Part shown: positions 7,641 through 16,874 of the stretch, piece by piece
Position numbering within the stretch: position 1 is the first letter of the stretch
Layout of the letters: every line of letters starts with the position of its first letter
NCBI GenBank assembly: GCA_036005325.1
Contig: DASYQR010000008.1
Location: forward strand, 1-26,559
Direction: 5' to 3'
Length of the DNA stretch: 26,559 bases
Origin: SCTG01 sp036005325
GTDB lineage: Bacteria > Nitrospirota > Nitrospiria > Nitrospirales > NS-4
Program-made: the position numbers and the translations under genes
The notes under the pieces: model-generated
Told to the model about the DNA's origin: nothing
Database searches by the model: none
The model's input: only the letters and a program-made list of their open reading frames with translations

Positions 7641-7719
7641 GTAACTTTTCTGATTCGGCGGTGTCTCAATGATAGGAGGAGAGGGAAGACCACACGCATA
7701 CCTCAACAAGGAGGCTAAG

Positions 7720-8265
7720 ATGTCTAAGACGATCCGCTCTCGATTTTCGGTCATGCTCGCTATCGGCGCCTTGCTGACATGGATAGTCTGCGTTCCCGCC
7801 GAGGTCCGGGCTGAGCCAAGCCCGGGGATGACCAGGGGCTCTCACCACTCGGTACGCGGCGGACACATGTCCGACTTCGTCGGGCACTCGCTCCATGGGT
7901 TGCTCCGGCATAAAAAGGATCTGGACTTGTCGGCGGATCAGAGCGCCAGGATCAAGGCCATCGCGACTGACTATACGAAAACTCGTATCCGAGAAGAAGC
8001 CGATTTGAAACTGGCAGAGGTGGATGTCCGGACCCTCGTCCACGACGAGAAGGCTGACCTGCCTGCCATCGAGACGGCCATGAAGAAATCCGAGAGCGCG
8101 CATACGGCCTTGCGTCTGGAGGGGGTGAAGGCTCTGCGTGCGGTGGCCGCCGTGCTGACGCCCGAGCAGCGCGAGAAGTGGCGCGCCGTCAGGATGGAGA
8201 AACACAGAAAAGGACACGGAGAAGGCAAACAATCGAGAGAATACAGTCAGGAAAGAGCAGGCTAA
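7720..8265 (+). CDS. Spy/CpxP-like periplasmic protein
   Basis: The start is the ATG at 7720, with AAGGAGG five bases upstream; the longer frame from 7669 lacks a site and would mask the signal peptide. The 181-residue product begins MSKTIRSRFSVMLAIGALL with cleavage likely after EVRA. The mature protein is nearly all helical and charged, with two LTxxQ-like motifs of the Spy/CpxP/ZraP family: LDLSADQ (about residue 68) and LTPEQREKW (about residue 146). Family members are periplasmic chaperones or stress-pathway sensors, some metal-linked. Several His residues lie after the signal (SHHSVRGGHMSDFVGHSLHG) and near the C-terminus (KHRKGHGEGK), which could bind metal. It has its own terminator and sits directly before mdtABC, which fits an envelope-stress role. 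Confidence 0.8.
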   Translation: MSKTIRSRFSVMLAIGALLTWIVCVPAEVRAEPSPGMTRGSHHSVRGGHMSDFVGHSLHGLLRHKKDLDLSADQSARIKAIATDYTKTRIREEADLKLAEVDVRTLVHDEKADLPAIETAMKKSESAHTALRLEGVKALRAVAAVLTPEQREKWRAVRMEKHRKGHGEGKQSREYSQERAG

Positions 8266-8290
8266 GGGTCACGACTGGCTTGGACTCGTG

Positions 8291-8319
8291 TAGGGGACGG
8301 CCTACTTTGCCGCCCCCTA
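8291..8319 (+). terminator. Rho-independent terminator after the Spy-like gene
   Basis: An 11-base stem (TAGGGGACGGC at 8291-8301 with GCCGCCCCCTA at 8309-8319, one mismatch) with a 7-base loop, followed by a T-rich run (CTACTTTTCTTC). It separates the Spy-like gene from the mdtABC promoter. Confidence 0.7.
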
Positions 8320-8383
8320 TGCTACTTTTCTTCGCCCCGATACCTTCAACGAAATCCCTTGAGCGTTTTTCGGTATTTTGGTG

Positions 8384-8392
8384 TGCTAGAAT
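8384..8392 (+). promoter_or_regulatory. Extended -10 promoter for mdtABC
   Basis: TGCTAGAAT gives an extended -10 (TGn followed by TAGAAT at 8387-8392). No good -35 is found at 17 bases; TTGAGC at 8359-8364 is too far. Predicted start is near 8399, which supports the mdtA start at 8440 rather than 8359. Confidence 0.45.
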
Positions 8393-8439
8393 GCTTTTGC
8401 CTTGTAGACGTAAGCAAGCCTCGTGCGGGGAAGGATAAC

Positions 8440-9633
8440 ATGCCGGAGTTGACGCGTTTCGCGTCTTTGCTCAAGCGTTGGTGGATCGGGCTGCTGGCGG
8501 TCTGTCTGCTCGCCGGCGGAGCGTATGTCTTCGCGACGAAGTCGGACGAGGCGCAATCGCGAGCCGCCCAACAAGGGACAAACTCCCTCGCGCGCAGCGT
8601 GCCGGTGACAGCGGTGGCGGCAAAGACGGGCGACATCGGCGTGTATCTCACCGGGCTCGGGGCGGTTACTCCGCTCAAAACCGTCACCGTGAAAAGCCGG
8701 GTCGACGGAGAACTGATGGCGGTTTATTTTCGAGAAGGCCAGATCGTTCGCAGCGGCGAGCTGCTGGCCCAAATAGACCCGCGCCCGTTCGAAGTGCAGT
8801 TGACCCAAGCCCAGGGACAGATGCTCCGTGATCAGGCGCTACTGAAGAACGCCCAAATCGACTTGGCGCGTTACCGGGAACTGATCAAGGAGGATTTAAT
8901 CCCGCAGCAGCAGCTGGACACGCAAGTGTATTTGGTGCACCAGTATGAAGGGATTGTCAAGACCGATCAGGGTCAGATCGACAACGCCAAGTTGCAGCTG
9001 ATCTACTCCCGTATCACCTCTCCGATCACCGGGCGAGTCGGGTTGCGCCTCGTGGACCAGGGCAACATCGTTCACGCGAACGATACCAATGGGCTGGCTG
9101 TGATCACGCAGCTTCAGCCCATTACGGTGGTGTTCACCATTCCCGAGGATAGTCTTCCGCCGGTAATGGCCAAGCTCAAAGCCGGGGAGCGCCTGCCGGT
9201 TGACGCGTATGATCGCGAGCAAAGGCGAAAGCTGGCCACGGGATCCTTGCTGACGGTCGACAACCAGATTGATCCGAGCACCGGCACAGTGCGGCTCAAG
9301 GCGATCTTCTCCAACGAGAACAACGAGCTATTCCCCAACCAGTTCGTCAATGCGCGCCTCCTCCTGGATGTCAAGCGGGGGACCACGATCGTCCCGGCGG
9401 GCGCCGTTCAACGAAGCTCACAGGGGACCTTCGTCTATGTGGTGAAGGCTGACCAGACCGTGGGGGTGCGTGCGGTCACGGTCGGCGTCACCGAGGGAGA
9501 GGAGGCGTCCATCGAGACGGGCCTGGCGCCCGCCGAGATCGTCGTAGTGGACGGCACGGAGAAACTGCGCGAGGGCAGCAAGGTGGACGTCAAGAACCCA
9601 TCCGACAGGGCCCCGCAACGCCGGCAGTCGTGA
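8440..9633 (+). CDS. mdtA: RND efflux periplasmic adaptor MdtA
   Basis: Membrane-fusion protein of the MdtABC tripartite pump, which bridges the inner-membrane RND transporter to the outer-membrane channel. The ATG at 8440 is preceded by GGGGAAGGA, and the 397-residue product opens with one membrane segment (about 13-32, WWIGLLAVCLLAGGAYVF). It then shows the lipoyl/barrel-sandwich halves: GLGAVTPLKTVTVKSRVDGEL and SRITSPITGRVGLRLVDQGN, separated by a helical hairpin, then beta-barrel (QPITVVFTIPED, DPSTGTVRLKAIF, LFPNQFVNARL) and membrane-proximal parts. These follow E. coli MdtA closely. The frame extends upstream to 8359 but crosses the promoter. The stop overlaps the mdtB start as GTGA. 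Confidence 0.93.
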   Translation: MPELTRFASLLKRWWIGLLAVCLLAGGAYVFATKSDEAQSRAAQQGTNSLARSVPVTAVAAKTGDIGVYLTGLGAVTPLKTVTVKSRVDGELMAVYFREGQIVRSGELLAQIDPRPFEVQLTQAQGQMLRDQALLKNAQIDLARYRELIKEDLIPQQQLDTQVYLVHQYEGIVKTDQGQIDNAKLQLIYSRITSPITGRVGLRLVDQGNIVHANDTNGLAVITQLQPITVVFTIPEDSLPPVMAKLKAGERLPVDAYDREQRRKLATGSLLTVDNQIDPSTGTVRLKAIFSNENNELFPNQFVNARLLLDVKRGTTIVPAGAVQRSSQGTFVYVVKADQTVGVRAVTVGVTEGEEASIETGLAPAEIVVVDGTEKLREGSKVDVKNPSDRAPQRRQS

Positions 9634-12600
9634 ACCCGTCTCGGCTCTTTATCCTGCGGCCGGTCGCGACCGTGTTGCTGATGGCGGCGATTCTCCTCGC
9701 CGGCGTCCTGGCCTACCGACAGTTGCCGGTCTCTGCCCTGCCGCAAGTGGATTACCCGACGATCCAGGTCGTCACCTTCTATCCGGGCGCGAGTCCCGAC
9801 GTCATGGCCTCCTCCATCACCGCCCCGCTGGAGCGGCAGTTCGGACAGATGCCCGGCCTGAAACAGATGACCTCGAACAGTTCGAGTGGAAGCTCGGTCA
9901 TCACGCTGCAGTTCAGTCTGGACCTCAGTCTAGACGTCGCCGAGCAGGAGGTGCAGGCGGCCATCAACGCGGCGGCGACGTTCTTGCCAAAGGATCTTCC
10001 GAACCCACCCGTCTACAGCAAGGTCAACCCCGCGGATGCCCCGATTCTGACGTTGGCATTGACGTCGGACACTATGCCTCTCTTTCAGGTCGAGGATCTC
10101 GCGGACACCCGCTTTGCCCAGAAGATTTCGCAGGTGTCGGGCGTGGGGCTCGTCAGCATCAGCGGCGGGCAACGGCCGGCCGTACGGATTCAAGCCAACC
10201 CGACGGCGCTGGCCGCGTATGGCTTGACCCTTGAAGATCTGCGGACGGTGGTGACCGCCGCCAATGTCAATCAAGCCAAGGGTGCCTTCGACGGCCCGCG
10301 ACGGGCCTCGATTATCGGCGCGAACGATCAACTGCTGTCGAGTAAGGACTACCGATCTCTGGTTGTCGCTTATCGCAACGGCGCGCCGGTGGTCCTGTCC
10401 GACGTCGCCGATGCGATCGACGATGCCGAGAACGTGAAGCAGGCCGCCTGGATGAACGAGAAACCGGCGGTGATCGTGAACATCCAGCGCCAACCGGGCG
10501 CCAACGTCATCGAAGTCGTCGACCGCATCAAGAAGCTGCTGCCGCAACTGGAAAGCGCGTTGCCGTCTGCCGTCAAGGTCTCGGTGCTGACCGACCGTAC
10601 CACGACCATTCGCGCATCGGTCAGAGACGTGCAGTTCGAGCTGATGCTGGCGGTCGCGCTGGTCGTCACGGTGATCTTTTTGTTCCTGCGTACCCTTTCC
10701 GGTACCGTTATTCCCGGCGCCGCCGTACCGTTGTCTCTGATCGGCACCTTCGGGGTCATGTATCTGATGGGGTTCAGCCTGAACAACCTGACCTTGATGG
10801 CCTTGACGATTTCGACCGGCTTTGTCGTGGACGACGCGATCGTCATGATCGAAAACATTTCTCGCTATATCGAAGAGGGCGATTCGCCGCTGCAGGCCGC
10901 GCTCAAGGGATCTCGGCAGATCGCCTTCACCATCCTGTCCCTGACCGTCTCGCTGATCGCCGTGCTGATTCCGCTGCTGTTCATGCAGGATGTGGTGGGA
11001 CGACTGTTCCGGGAGTTCGCCATCACGCTCGGCGTGACGATCCTCATCTCCGCGGTGGTGTCCCTGACCCTCACGCCGATGATGTGCGCGCGGTTGCTGC
11101 ACCGCACGCCTGAGCCGCAACAAGGCGCCTTCTACCGCTGGTCCCAACAACGGTTCGACCGGATCATTGCGCTCTATGGGACGACATTGCGATGGGTCCT
11201 GGCGCGTCAGACGGCCACGCTGGTGGTAGCGATCGGCACCCTGGTTCTGACCGTGCTGCTGTACATCGTCGTGCCCAAAGGCTTCTTCCCGATCCAGGAC
11301 ACCGGAGTGATCCTCGGAATCTCCGAAGCGCCGCAGTCGATCTCGTTCCCGGCCATGGCCGAGCGTCAGCAGGCGCTGGGGAGTGTGATCCTGCGGGATC
11401 CGGCGGTCGAAAGTCTCTCGTCGTTCATCGGAGTGGACGGGACCAACGTCACCCTCAACAGCGGGCGGATCCTGATCAACCTGAAGCCGTTGCGCCAGCG
11501 TGGCGTTCCCGCGGGCGAGGTGATCCGCCGCCTCCAGCCGGAGCTGGCAAAGGTCGACGGCATCAACCTGTTCCTGCAGCCGGTGCAGGATCTCACGGTC
11601 GAGGATCGCGTGAGCCGCACGCAGTACCAGTACAGCCTGGAAGATCCGGACGTCAGGGAACTGAATACGTGGGCGCCCAAGTTCGTGGAGGCCCTGCGCA
11701 CGCTCCCAGAACTTCGCGACGTGAGCAGCGATCAACAGGATCAAGGGCTACAGGCCTCGCTCATGATCGACCGCAGCACAGCTTCCCGGCTCGGCATCAC
11801 CCCGCAGATGATTGATGACACTCTCTACGACGCTTTCGGGCAACGGATCGTATCCACGATATTCACGCAGTTGAACCAGTATCGCGTCATCCTCGAAGTG
11901 AAGCCCGACTTCCAGAAGGGTCCCGAAGCGCTCCAGTCTATCTATGTCCGCTCGGCCAACGGCGGGCAGGTTCCCCTCAGTGCATTCACACAGTTCACGG
12001 AGACGACGGCCCCGCTCGTCGTGAGCCACCAGGGCCAGTTCCCGGCCGTCATGGTGTCGTTCAATCTGGCGCCGGGGACGTCCTTGGGGGACGCGGTGCG
12101 CGCGATCGAAGCGGCCACGCAGCAGATCAACCTGCCGGCCAGCATCCGAGGCAGCTTTCAAGGCTCGGCGCAGGCCTTCCAGGCTGCGCTGACCAACGAG
12201 CCGCTGCTGATCCTGGCGGCGCTGGTGACGGTCTACATCGTGCTCGGCGTCCTGTACGAGAGTTACATCCACCCGCTCACCATCCTGTCCACGCTGCCGT
12301 CGGCGGGGGTCGGGGCGATCCTCGCGCTGCTGCTCTTCCGCACGGACCTGAGCGTGATTGCGCTCATCGGTATCATTCTGTTGATCGGCATCGTGAAGAA
12401 GAACGCGATCATGATGATCGATTTCGCTCTGGATGCAGAGCGCAAGGAGGGGAAAAGCCCGGTCGAGGCGATCTACGAGGCGTGTCTGCTGCGCTTTCGG
12501 CCGATCATGATGACGACGATGTCGGCGCTGCTGGGAGCGTTGCCGTTGGCGGTGAGCACGGGCGTGGGAGCGGAACTGCGCCGGCCGCTGGGCATCGCCA

Positions 12601-12746
12601 TCGTCGGCGGGCTGCTCGTCAGCCAGGCGCTCACGCTCTACACGACCCCGGTGGTGTACCTTGCCTTCGACCGATTGGCCAAGCGCATCGGTGAACGCCG
12701 GGCCGTACAATCTCTCGACGGAATACGAGGGCCGGGGGTGCCATGA
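9630..12746 (+). CDS. mdtB: RND efflux transporter MdtB
   Basis: Inner-membrane proton-driven RND transporter of 1038 residues, the usual family length. It starts at a GTG overlapping the mdtA stop. The N-terminus (SRLFILRPVATVLLMAAILLAG, SALPQVDYPTIQVVT) and motifs such as SPDVMASSITAPLERQFGQ match MdtB rather than MdtC or AcrB. The proton-relay aspartates are Asp 401 and Asp 402 in STGFVVDDAIVMIENISRY. The fourth-segment region of the second half reads GIVKKNAIMMIDFALDAE, with the conserved Lys. In E. coli MdtB and MdtC form a heterotrimer (2:1) exporting bile salts, novobiocin and other compounds; the same pairing is expected here. All parts needed for function appear intact. Confidence 0.95.
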   Translation: MNPSRLFILRPVATVLLMAAILLAGVLAYRQLPVSALPQVDYPTIQVVTFYPGASPDVMASSITAPLERQFGQMPGLKQMTSNSSSGSSVITLQFSLDLSLDVAEQEVQAAINAAATFLPKDLPNPPVYSKVNPADAPILTLALTSDTMPLFQVEDLADTRFAQKISQVSGVGLVSISGGQRPAVRIQANPTALAAYGLTLEDLRTVVTAANVNQAKGAFDGPRRASIIGANDQLLSSKDYRSLVVAYRNGAPVVLSDVADAIDDAENVKQAAWMNEKPAVIVNIQRQPGANVIEVVDRIKKLLPQLESALPSAVKVSVLTDRTTTIRASVRDVQFELMLAVALVVTVIFLFLRTLSGTVIPGAAVPLSLIGTFGVMYLMGFSLNNLTLMALTISTGFVVDDAIVMIENISRYIEEGDSPLQAALKGSRQIAFTILSLTVSLIAVLIPLLFMQDVVGRLFREFAITLGVTILISAVVSLTLTPMMCARLLHRTPEPQQGAFYRWSQQRFDRIIALYGTTLRWVLARQTATLVVAIGTLVLTVLLYIVVPKGFFPIQDTGVILGISEAPQSISFPAMAERQQALGSVILRDPAVESLSSFIGVDGTNVTLNSGRILINLKPLRQRGVPAGEVIRRLQPELAKVDGINLFLQPVQDLTVEDRVSRTQYQYSLEDPDVRELNTWAPKFVEALRTLPELRDVSSDQQDQGLQASLMIDRSTASRLGITPQMIDDTLYDAFGQRIVSTIFTQLNQYRVILEVKPDFQKGPEALQSIYVRSANGGQVPLSAFTQFTETTAPLVVSHQGQFPAVMVSFNLAPGTSLGDAVRAIEAATQQINLPASIRGSFQGSAQAFQAALTNEPLLILAALVTVYIVLGVLYESYIHPLTILSTLPSAGVGAILALLLFRTDLSVIALIGIILLIGIVKKNAIMMIDFALDAERKEGKSPVEAIYEACLLRFRPIMMTTMSALLGALPLAVSTGVGAELRRPLGIAIVGGLLVSQALTLYTTPVVYLAFDRLAKRIGERRAVQSLDGIRGPGVP

Positions 12747-15700
12747 ACATCTCGGCGCCCTTCATCCGGCGGCCGGTCGCGACGACGCTGCTGACGATCG
12801 CCATCGCGCTTGTCGGGATTGTTGCCTTTCAGTTACTGCCGGTCGCGGCCCTGCCCCAGGTGGATTTTCCGACGATTCAGGTCTCGGCGAACTTGCCCGG
12901 CGCGAGCCCGGAAGTCATGGCCACCTCTGTGGCCGCTCCGCTCGAGCGCCAGTTCGGGCGCATCGCGGGCGTGACCGAAATGACCTCGACGAGTTATCTC
13001 GGCTCGACCAACCTCGTGCTGCAATTCGACTTGAATCGGAATATCGACGGCGCCGCTCGTGATGTCCAGGCGGCGATCAATGCGGCGCGAGGGTATCTGC
13101 CGATCGCGCTCCCCAACAATCCCAGGTACCGCAAAGTCAATCCGGCGGACGCGCCCATTTTCATCCTGGCGCTCACCTCGGACACCATGAGCCGGGGCCG
13201 GATGTACGATGCGGCGTCCAGCATCCTTCAACAGAAACTGTCCCAGGTGGAGGGCGTCGGCCAAGTGTTCGTCGGTGGGGGATCGCTCCCGGCGGTTCGC
13301 GTCGAGCTGAACCCAATGGCACTCAACAAGTACGGCATCGGTCTGGAAGATGTCCGCCGGGTCTTGAGCACCACCAACGTGAATCGACCCAAGGGCCAGC
13401 TTGCGGATGAAACCCGGACGTGGGAAATCCAGACGAACGATCAGATGCACAAGGCCCACGAATACATGCCGCTGATCGTTACGTACCGGAACGGCGCGGC
13501 GGTGCATTTGTCGGACGTGGCCAGGGTGGAAGATTCGGTCGAGGATCTGCGCGCGACCGGGCTGACCAACGGCAAGCCGTCGGTGGTGGTCATCATCTTC
13601 CGACAGCCGGGGGCGAATATCATCGAAACGGTGGAGCGCATCCGCGAGGTGCTGCCGCAGATGGAGGCGTCCCTTCCCAAGGCTATCACGATGACGGTCA
13701 CGCTTGACCGCACCCCGACGATCCGTGCCTCCCTGCACGACGTGGAGCGGACGCTCATGATCTCGATTGCGCTCGTCATTCTCGTCGTGTTCGCGTTTCT
13801 GCGAGATGTCCGGGCCACGCTGATCCCGAGCGTGGCGGTTCCGGTCTCGCTCATCGGTACCTTCGGGGTCATGTATGTATGCGGCTATAGTCTGAATAAT
13901 CTCTCTCTCATGGCGCTGACGATCGCAACCGGATTTGTGGTGGACGACGCCATCGTGGTCCTCGAGAATATCTCGCGGCATCGCGAGCAGGGCATGACTC
14001 CTTTGGAGGCGACGTTGCGTGGGGCGCAAGAGACCGCCTTCACGGTCCTGTCCATGAGCCTCTCACTGGTCGCGGTGTTCATCCCGATTCTGTTGATGGG
14101 CGGCATCGTCGGCCGCCTGTTCCGCGAGTTCGCGGTCACGCTCTCTGCGGCCATCCTCATTTCGCTCGTCCTCTCGCTGACCACCACCCCCATGATGTGC
14201 GCCCTGTTCTTGAAGCCGGAGAAACCCCGCGCCCATGGATGGCTGTACCGCGCGAGCGAGCGGGCCTTCCATTGGATGTTATCGCGGTACGAAACGACAC
14301 TATCCTGGGCCTTGCGGCATCCGCGATTCATGCTTGCCCTGACCCTGGCCACCATCGCCCTCAACGTCTACCTGTTCGTCATCGTGCCCAAGGGGTTCTT
14401 TCCCCAGCAGGACACCGGACGCCTGATAGGCTCGATTCAGGCAGCGCAGGACACCTCCTTTCAAGCGATGCGTCAGAAGCTGACGGAGGTGGTGGGGATC
14501 ATCAAGAGCGATCCGGCCGTCGAATCCGTGACGGGCTTCAGCGGCGGCGGCGCCGGGGGGACCACGACGAACACCGGACGCCTATTCGTGGGGCTGAAGC
14601 CGCTCGAGGAGCGGAAGCTCAGCGCGGATCAGGTGATTGCTCGTCTCCGCGGAAAGCTCTCATCGATCCCGGGTACGCCGACGTATCTCCAGTCGACCCA
14701 GGACGTCCGTATCGGAGGGAGGCGTGGCAATGCGCAATACGAGTACACGCTCCAGGGAAGCGATTTGGCGGAACTCAATACCTGGGCCCCGCGTGTCGAG
14801 CAGAAGCTGCGGTCACTCCCGCAGTTGGTGGATGTGAATAGCGACCAGCAGGACCGAGGGCTGCAGTCGTCGGTGGTGTTGGACCGCACCACGGCCTCGC
14901 GGTTGGGCATCACCCCGCAGCTCATTGACGACACCCTCTACGACGCCTTCGGCCAGCGGCAGGTCTCGATCATGTATACGTCGCTCAACCAGTATCATGT
15001 CGTGATGGAAGTCGAACCACGCTTTTGGCAGCACCCCGAGACGCTTCGTGATATCTACGTGCGTGCGCCGGCCGGAGCGCAAGTGCCACTGAGCGCCTTC
15101 GCGCGGTATGAACAAACCGCGACCCCCCTGTCGGTCTTTCACCAAGGTCAGTTTCCGGCGATCACGATCACGTTTAACTTGGCGCCGGATGTGGCGCTCG
15201 GGGACGCGATCAGGGCGATCGAGCGGGCCACGCGGGAAATCGGCCTGCCGGCCGACATTCGGGGCAGCCCGCAGGGGACTGCCCAGGCCTTCCAGGCCTC
15301 GCTGGACAACCAGCCGCTGCTGATCCTGGCGGCGCTGATCGCCGTCTACATCGTGCTGGGCATCCTGTATGAGAGCTACATTCACCCGATCACGATCCTG
15401 TCCACGTTGCCCTCCGCTGGCGTTGGCGCGATCCTCGCCCTGATGATCTTTCGCACAGATCTGAGCATCATTGCGTTCATCGGCATCATTCTCCTGATCG
15501 GCATCGTGAAGAAGAATGCGATCATGATGATCGACTTCGCCCTGGAAGCGGAACGCAGGGAAGGGAAGAATTCGGCCGACGCGATCTACGAGGCCTGTGT
15601 ATGGAGATTTCGGCCGATCATGATGACGACGATGGCGGCTCTGTTCGGGGCACTGCCGCTGGCGTTGGGGACCGGTCTGGGCTCTGAGCTTCGCCGGCCT

Positions 15701-15853
15701 CTGGGCATTGCGATCGTGGGCGGGCTGCTCGTCAGCCAGATGCTGACGCTTTACACGACCCCGGTAATATACCTCTACCTCGACCGTATGCGGCTATGGT
15801 TCTTGGGCCTGCGCGCGGGCCATGCACGGCGCGCACCGGACAAGGCGCTCTGA
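12743..15853 (+). CDS. mdtC: RND efflux transporter MdtC
   Basis: Second RND subunit, 1036 residues, starting at an ATG that overlaps the mdtB stop (ATGA), with GGGGGTG upstream. It is paralogous to mdtB but MdtC-like in detail: VAALPQVDFPTIQVSANLPG, GRIAGVTEMTSTSYLGST, DGAARDVQAAINAARG and YRKVNPADAPIFILALTSD. The proton-relay pair is again Asp 401 and Asp 402 in ATGFVVDDAIVVLENISRH, and GIVKKNAIMMIDFALEAE repeats in the second half. The tight overlaps of mdtA, mdtB and mdtC imply fixed stoichiometry from one mRNA. Several stretches near the C-termini of mdtB and mdtC are almost identical, so recombination between them is possible. Confidence 0.95.
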   Translation: MNISAPFIRRPVATTLLTIAIALVGIVAFQLLPVAALPQVDFPTIQVSANLPGASPEVMATSVAAPLERQFGRIAGVTEMTSTSYLGSTNLVLQFDLNRNIDGAARDVQAAINAARGYLPIALPNNPRYRKVNPADAPIFILALTSDTMSRGRMYDAASSILQQKLSQVEGVGQVFVGGGSLPAVRVELNPMALNKYGIGLEDVRRVLSTTNVNRPKGQLADETRTWEIQTNDQMHKAHEYMPLIVTYRNGAAVHLSDVARVEDSVEDLRATGLTNGKPSVVVIIFRQPGANIIETVERIREVLPQMEASLPKAITMTVTLDRTPTIRASLHDVERTLMISIALVILVVFAFLRDVRATLIPSVAVPVSLIGTFGVMYVCGYSLNNLSLMALTIATGFVVDDAIVVLENISRHREQGMTPLEATLRGAQETAFTVLSMSLSLVAVFIPILLMGGIVGRLFREFAVTLSAAILISLVLSLTTTPMMCALFLKPEKPRAHGWLYRASERAFHWMLSRYETTLSWALRHPRFMLALTLATIALNVYLFVIVPKGFFPQQDTGRLIGSIQAAQDTSFQAMRQKLTEVVGIIKSDPAVESVTGFSGGGAGGTTTNTGRLFVGLKPLEERKLSADQVIARLRGKLSSIPGTPTYLQSTQDVRIGGRRGNAQYEYTLQGSDLAELNTWAPRVEQKLRSLPQLVDVNSDQQDRGLQSSVVLDRTTASRLGITPQLIDDTLYDAFGQRQVSIMYTSLNQYHVVMEVEPRFWQHPETLRDIYVRAPAGAQVPLSAFARYEQTATPLSVFHQGQFPAITITFNLAPDVALGDAIRAIERATREIGLPADIRGSPQGTAQAFQASLDNQPLLILAALIAVYIVLGILYESYIHPITILSTLPSAGVGAILALMIFRTDLSIIAFIGIILLIGIVKKNAIMMIDFALEAERREGKNSADAIYEACVWRFRPIMMTTMAALFGALPLALGTGLGSELRRPLGIAIVGGLLVSQMLTLYTTPVIYLYLDRMRLWFLGLRAGHARRAPDKAL

Positions 15854-15918
15854 GGCAATCAGCCCGCAACAGACATGTGTCGGATGGATCGGAACCGGAA
15901 AAGGCAGGGACCTGGCGT

Positions 15919-16707
15919 TTAGCCCAGCACGGTCAGGACCACAGTGCCTAGGGCGATGCGGTAATAGGCGAAGGGTTTGAAGGTGTGACGTTTGATGTAT
16001 GCGAGAAACCCCGCCACGACCAAGAGTCCGGTGGCGAACGCCACCGCGAGGCCAACGGGAAAAAGGAGCGGGTCACCCTGAAAGAGAAGTGCGCGGGACT
16101 TCACGATCTTATAGCCCGTGGCCGCGATCATCGTCGGGAGGGCCAACAGGAAGGAGAACTCGGTTGCGGTGGTACGGTCCATGCCGACCACGAGTCCTCC
16201 CATGATGGTTGCTCCGGAGCGCGAGACGCCGGGAAACAGCGAGAGGCATTGCGCGATCCCCACCCACCAGGCCTCCCGCAGGCCGACTCCGCCCAAGCCC
16301 GTGATGTGTCGGTCCTTCACGGTGTGTTCGATAATCAGAATGACCGCTCCGCCCAGGATGAGCGCGCCCGCCACCGTGACCGGACCGAACAGATGGGTTT
16401 CAATCCATGTGTGGGACGCCAGCCCGACGACGGCCGCCGGTAGGAACGCGAGTCCGATTCCGTAGGCGAGCCGTCGGCTGGCCGGGTCGGTCGGGAGGCG
16501 CCGGATCAACTCCCACAAGCGTCGGCGAAAGTACACGACGACCGCGAGAATGGACCCGAGCTGGATGGCGATCTCGAAACTCACGGCATGCTCCCCCGTG
16601 ACTCCCAGGGCATGTCCGACGAGGATGAGGTGGCCGGTGGAAGAGACCGGGAGGAACTCGGTCAGGCCTTCCACCACGCCCAAGATGATGGCCGTCCACA
16701 GTGTCAT
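15919..16707 (-). CDS. uppP: Undecaprenyl-diphosphatase UppP (BacA)
   Basis: Integral inner-membrane enzyme that dephosphorylates undecaprenyl diphosphate to recycle the lipid carrier for peptidoglycan, O-antigen and other glycans; overproduction gives bacitracin resistance. The 262-residue length is standard. The catalytic motifs are intact: VVEGLTEFLPVSSTGHLIL at residues 11-29 with Glu 13 and Glu 17 and the Ser-rich loop, and FPGVSRSGATIMGGL with the conserved Arg. About seven to eight hydrophobic segments are visible. It faces mdtC, with 65 bases between the ends. The ATG at 16707 has no Shine-Dalgarno sequence, and a candidate promoter sits only a few bases upstream, suggesting a very short leader. 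Confidence 0.95.
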   Translation of the reverse strand: MTLWTAIILGVVEGLTEFLPVSSTGHLILVGHALGVTGEHAVSFEIAIQLGSILAVVVYFRRRLWELIRRLPTDPASRRLAYGIGLAFLPAAVVGLASHTWIETHLFGPVTVAGALILGGAVILIIEHTVKDRHITGLGGVGLREAWWVGIAQCLSLFPGVSRSGATIMGGLVVGMDRTTATEFSFLLALPTMIAATGYKIVKSRALLFQGDPLLFPVGLAVAFATGLLVVAGFLAYIKRHTFKPFAYYRIALGTVVLTVLG

Positions 16708-16719
16708 ACGCGTGTCGGC

Positions 16720-16748
16720 ATCATCCGGAAGGGGCGAGAGATTGTCAA
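16720..16748 (-). promoter_or_regulatory. Candidate sigma70 promoter for uppP
   Basis: On the minus strand, TTGACA (16748-16743), a 17-base spacer, then GATGAT (16725-16720, 4 of 6). Predicted transcription start is near 16713, only about 6 bases before the uppP ATG. Confidence 0.45.
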
Positions 16749-16874
16749 GGACGATCGTCGCCGGCTTTTTCAGGCAGTTGACAAAAAGTTACGTTTCGAT
16801 TACATCTGATTATATCTTGAGTAGTTCGGAGTGTGGAGTGTGCAAGAGCTGGACGTGAGGCAGGAGAGGGCTAC

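Noticed and set aside
9930..11744. Minus-strand 604-residue open frame
   Set aside because: Antisense shadow of mdtB, very rich in Arg, His, Gln and Asp; caused by GC-rich codon structure.
12833..14029. Minus-strand 398-residue open frame
   Set aside because: Antisense shadow of mdtC with the same biased composition; no family features.
15854..15918. Terminator between convergent mdtC and uppP
   Set aside because: No stem of useful length followed by a T run could be found in the 65 bases.
16778..16816. TTGACA at 16778 as a promoter for the lipoprotein gene
   Set aside because: At 17 bases the -10 is only TACATC (3 of 6); TATATC at 16811 is too far from it. A promoter is likely here but cannot be placed.
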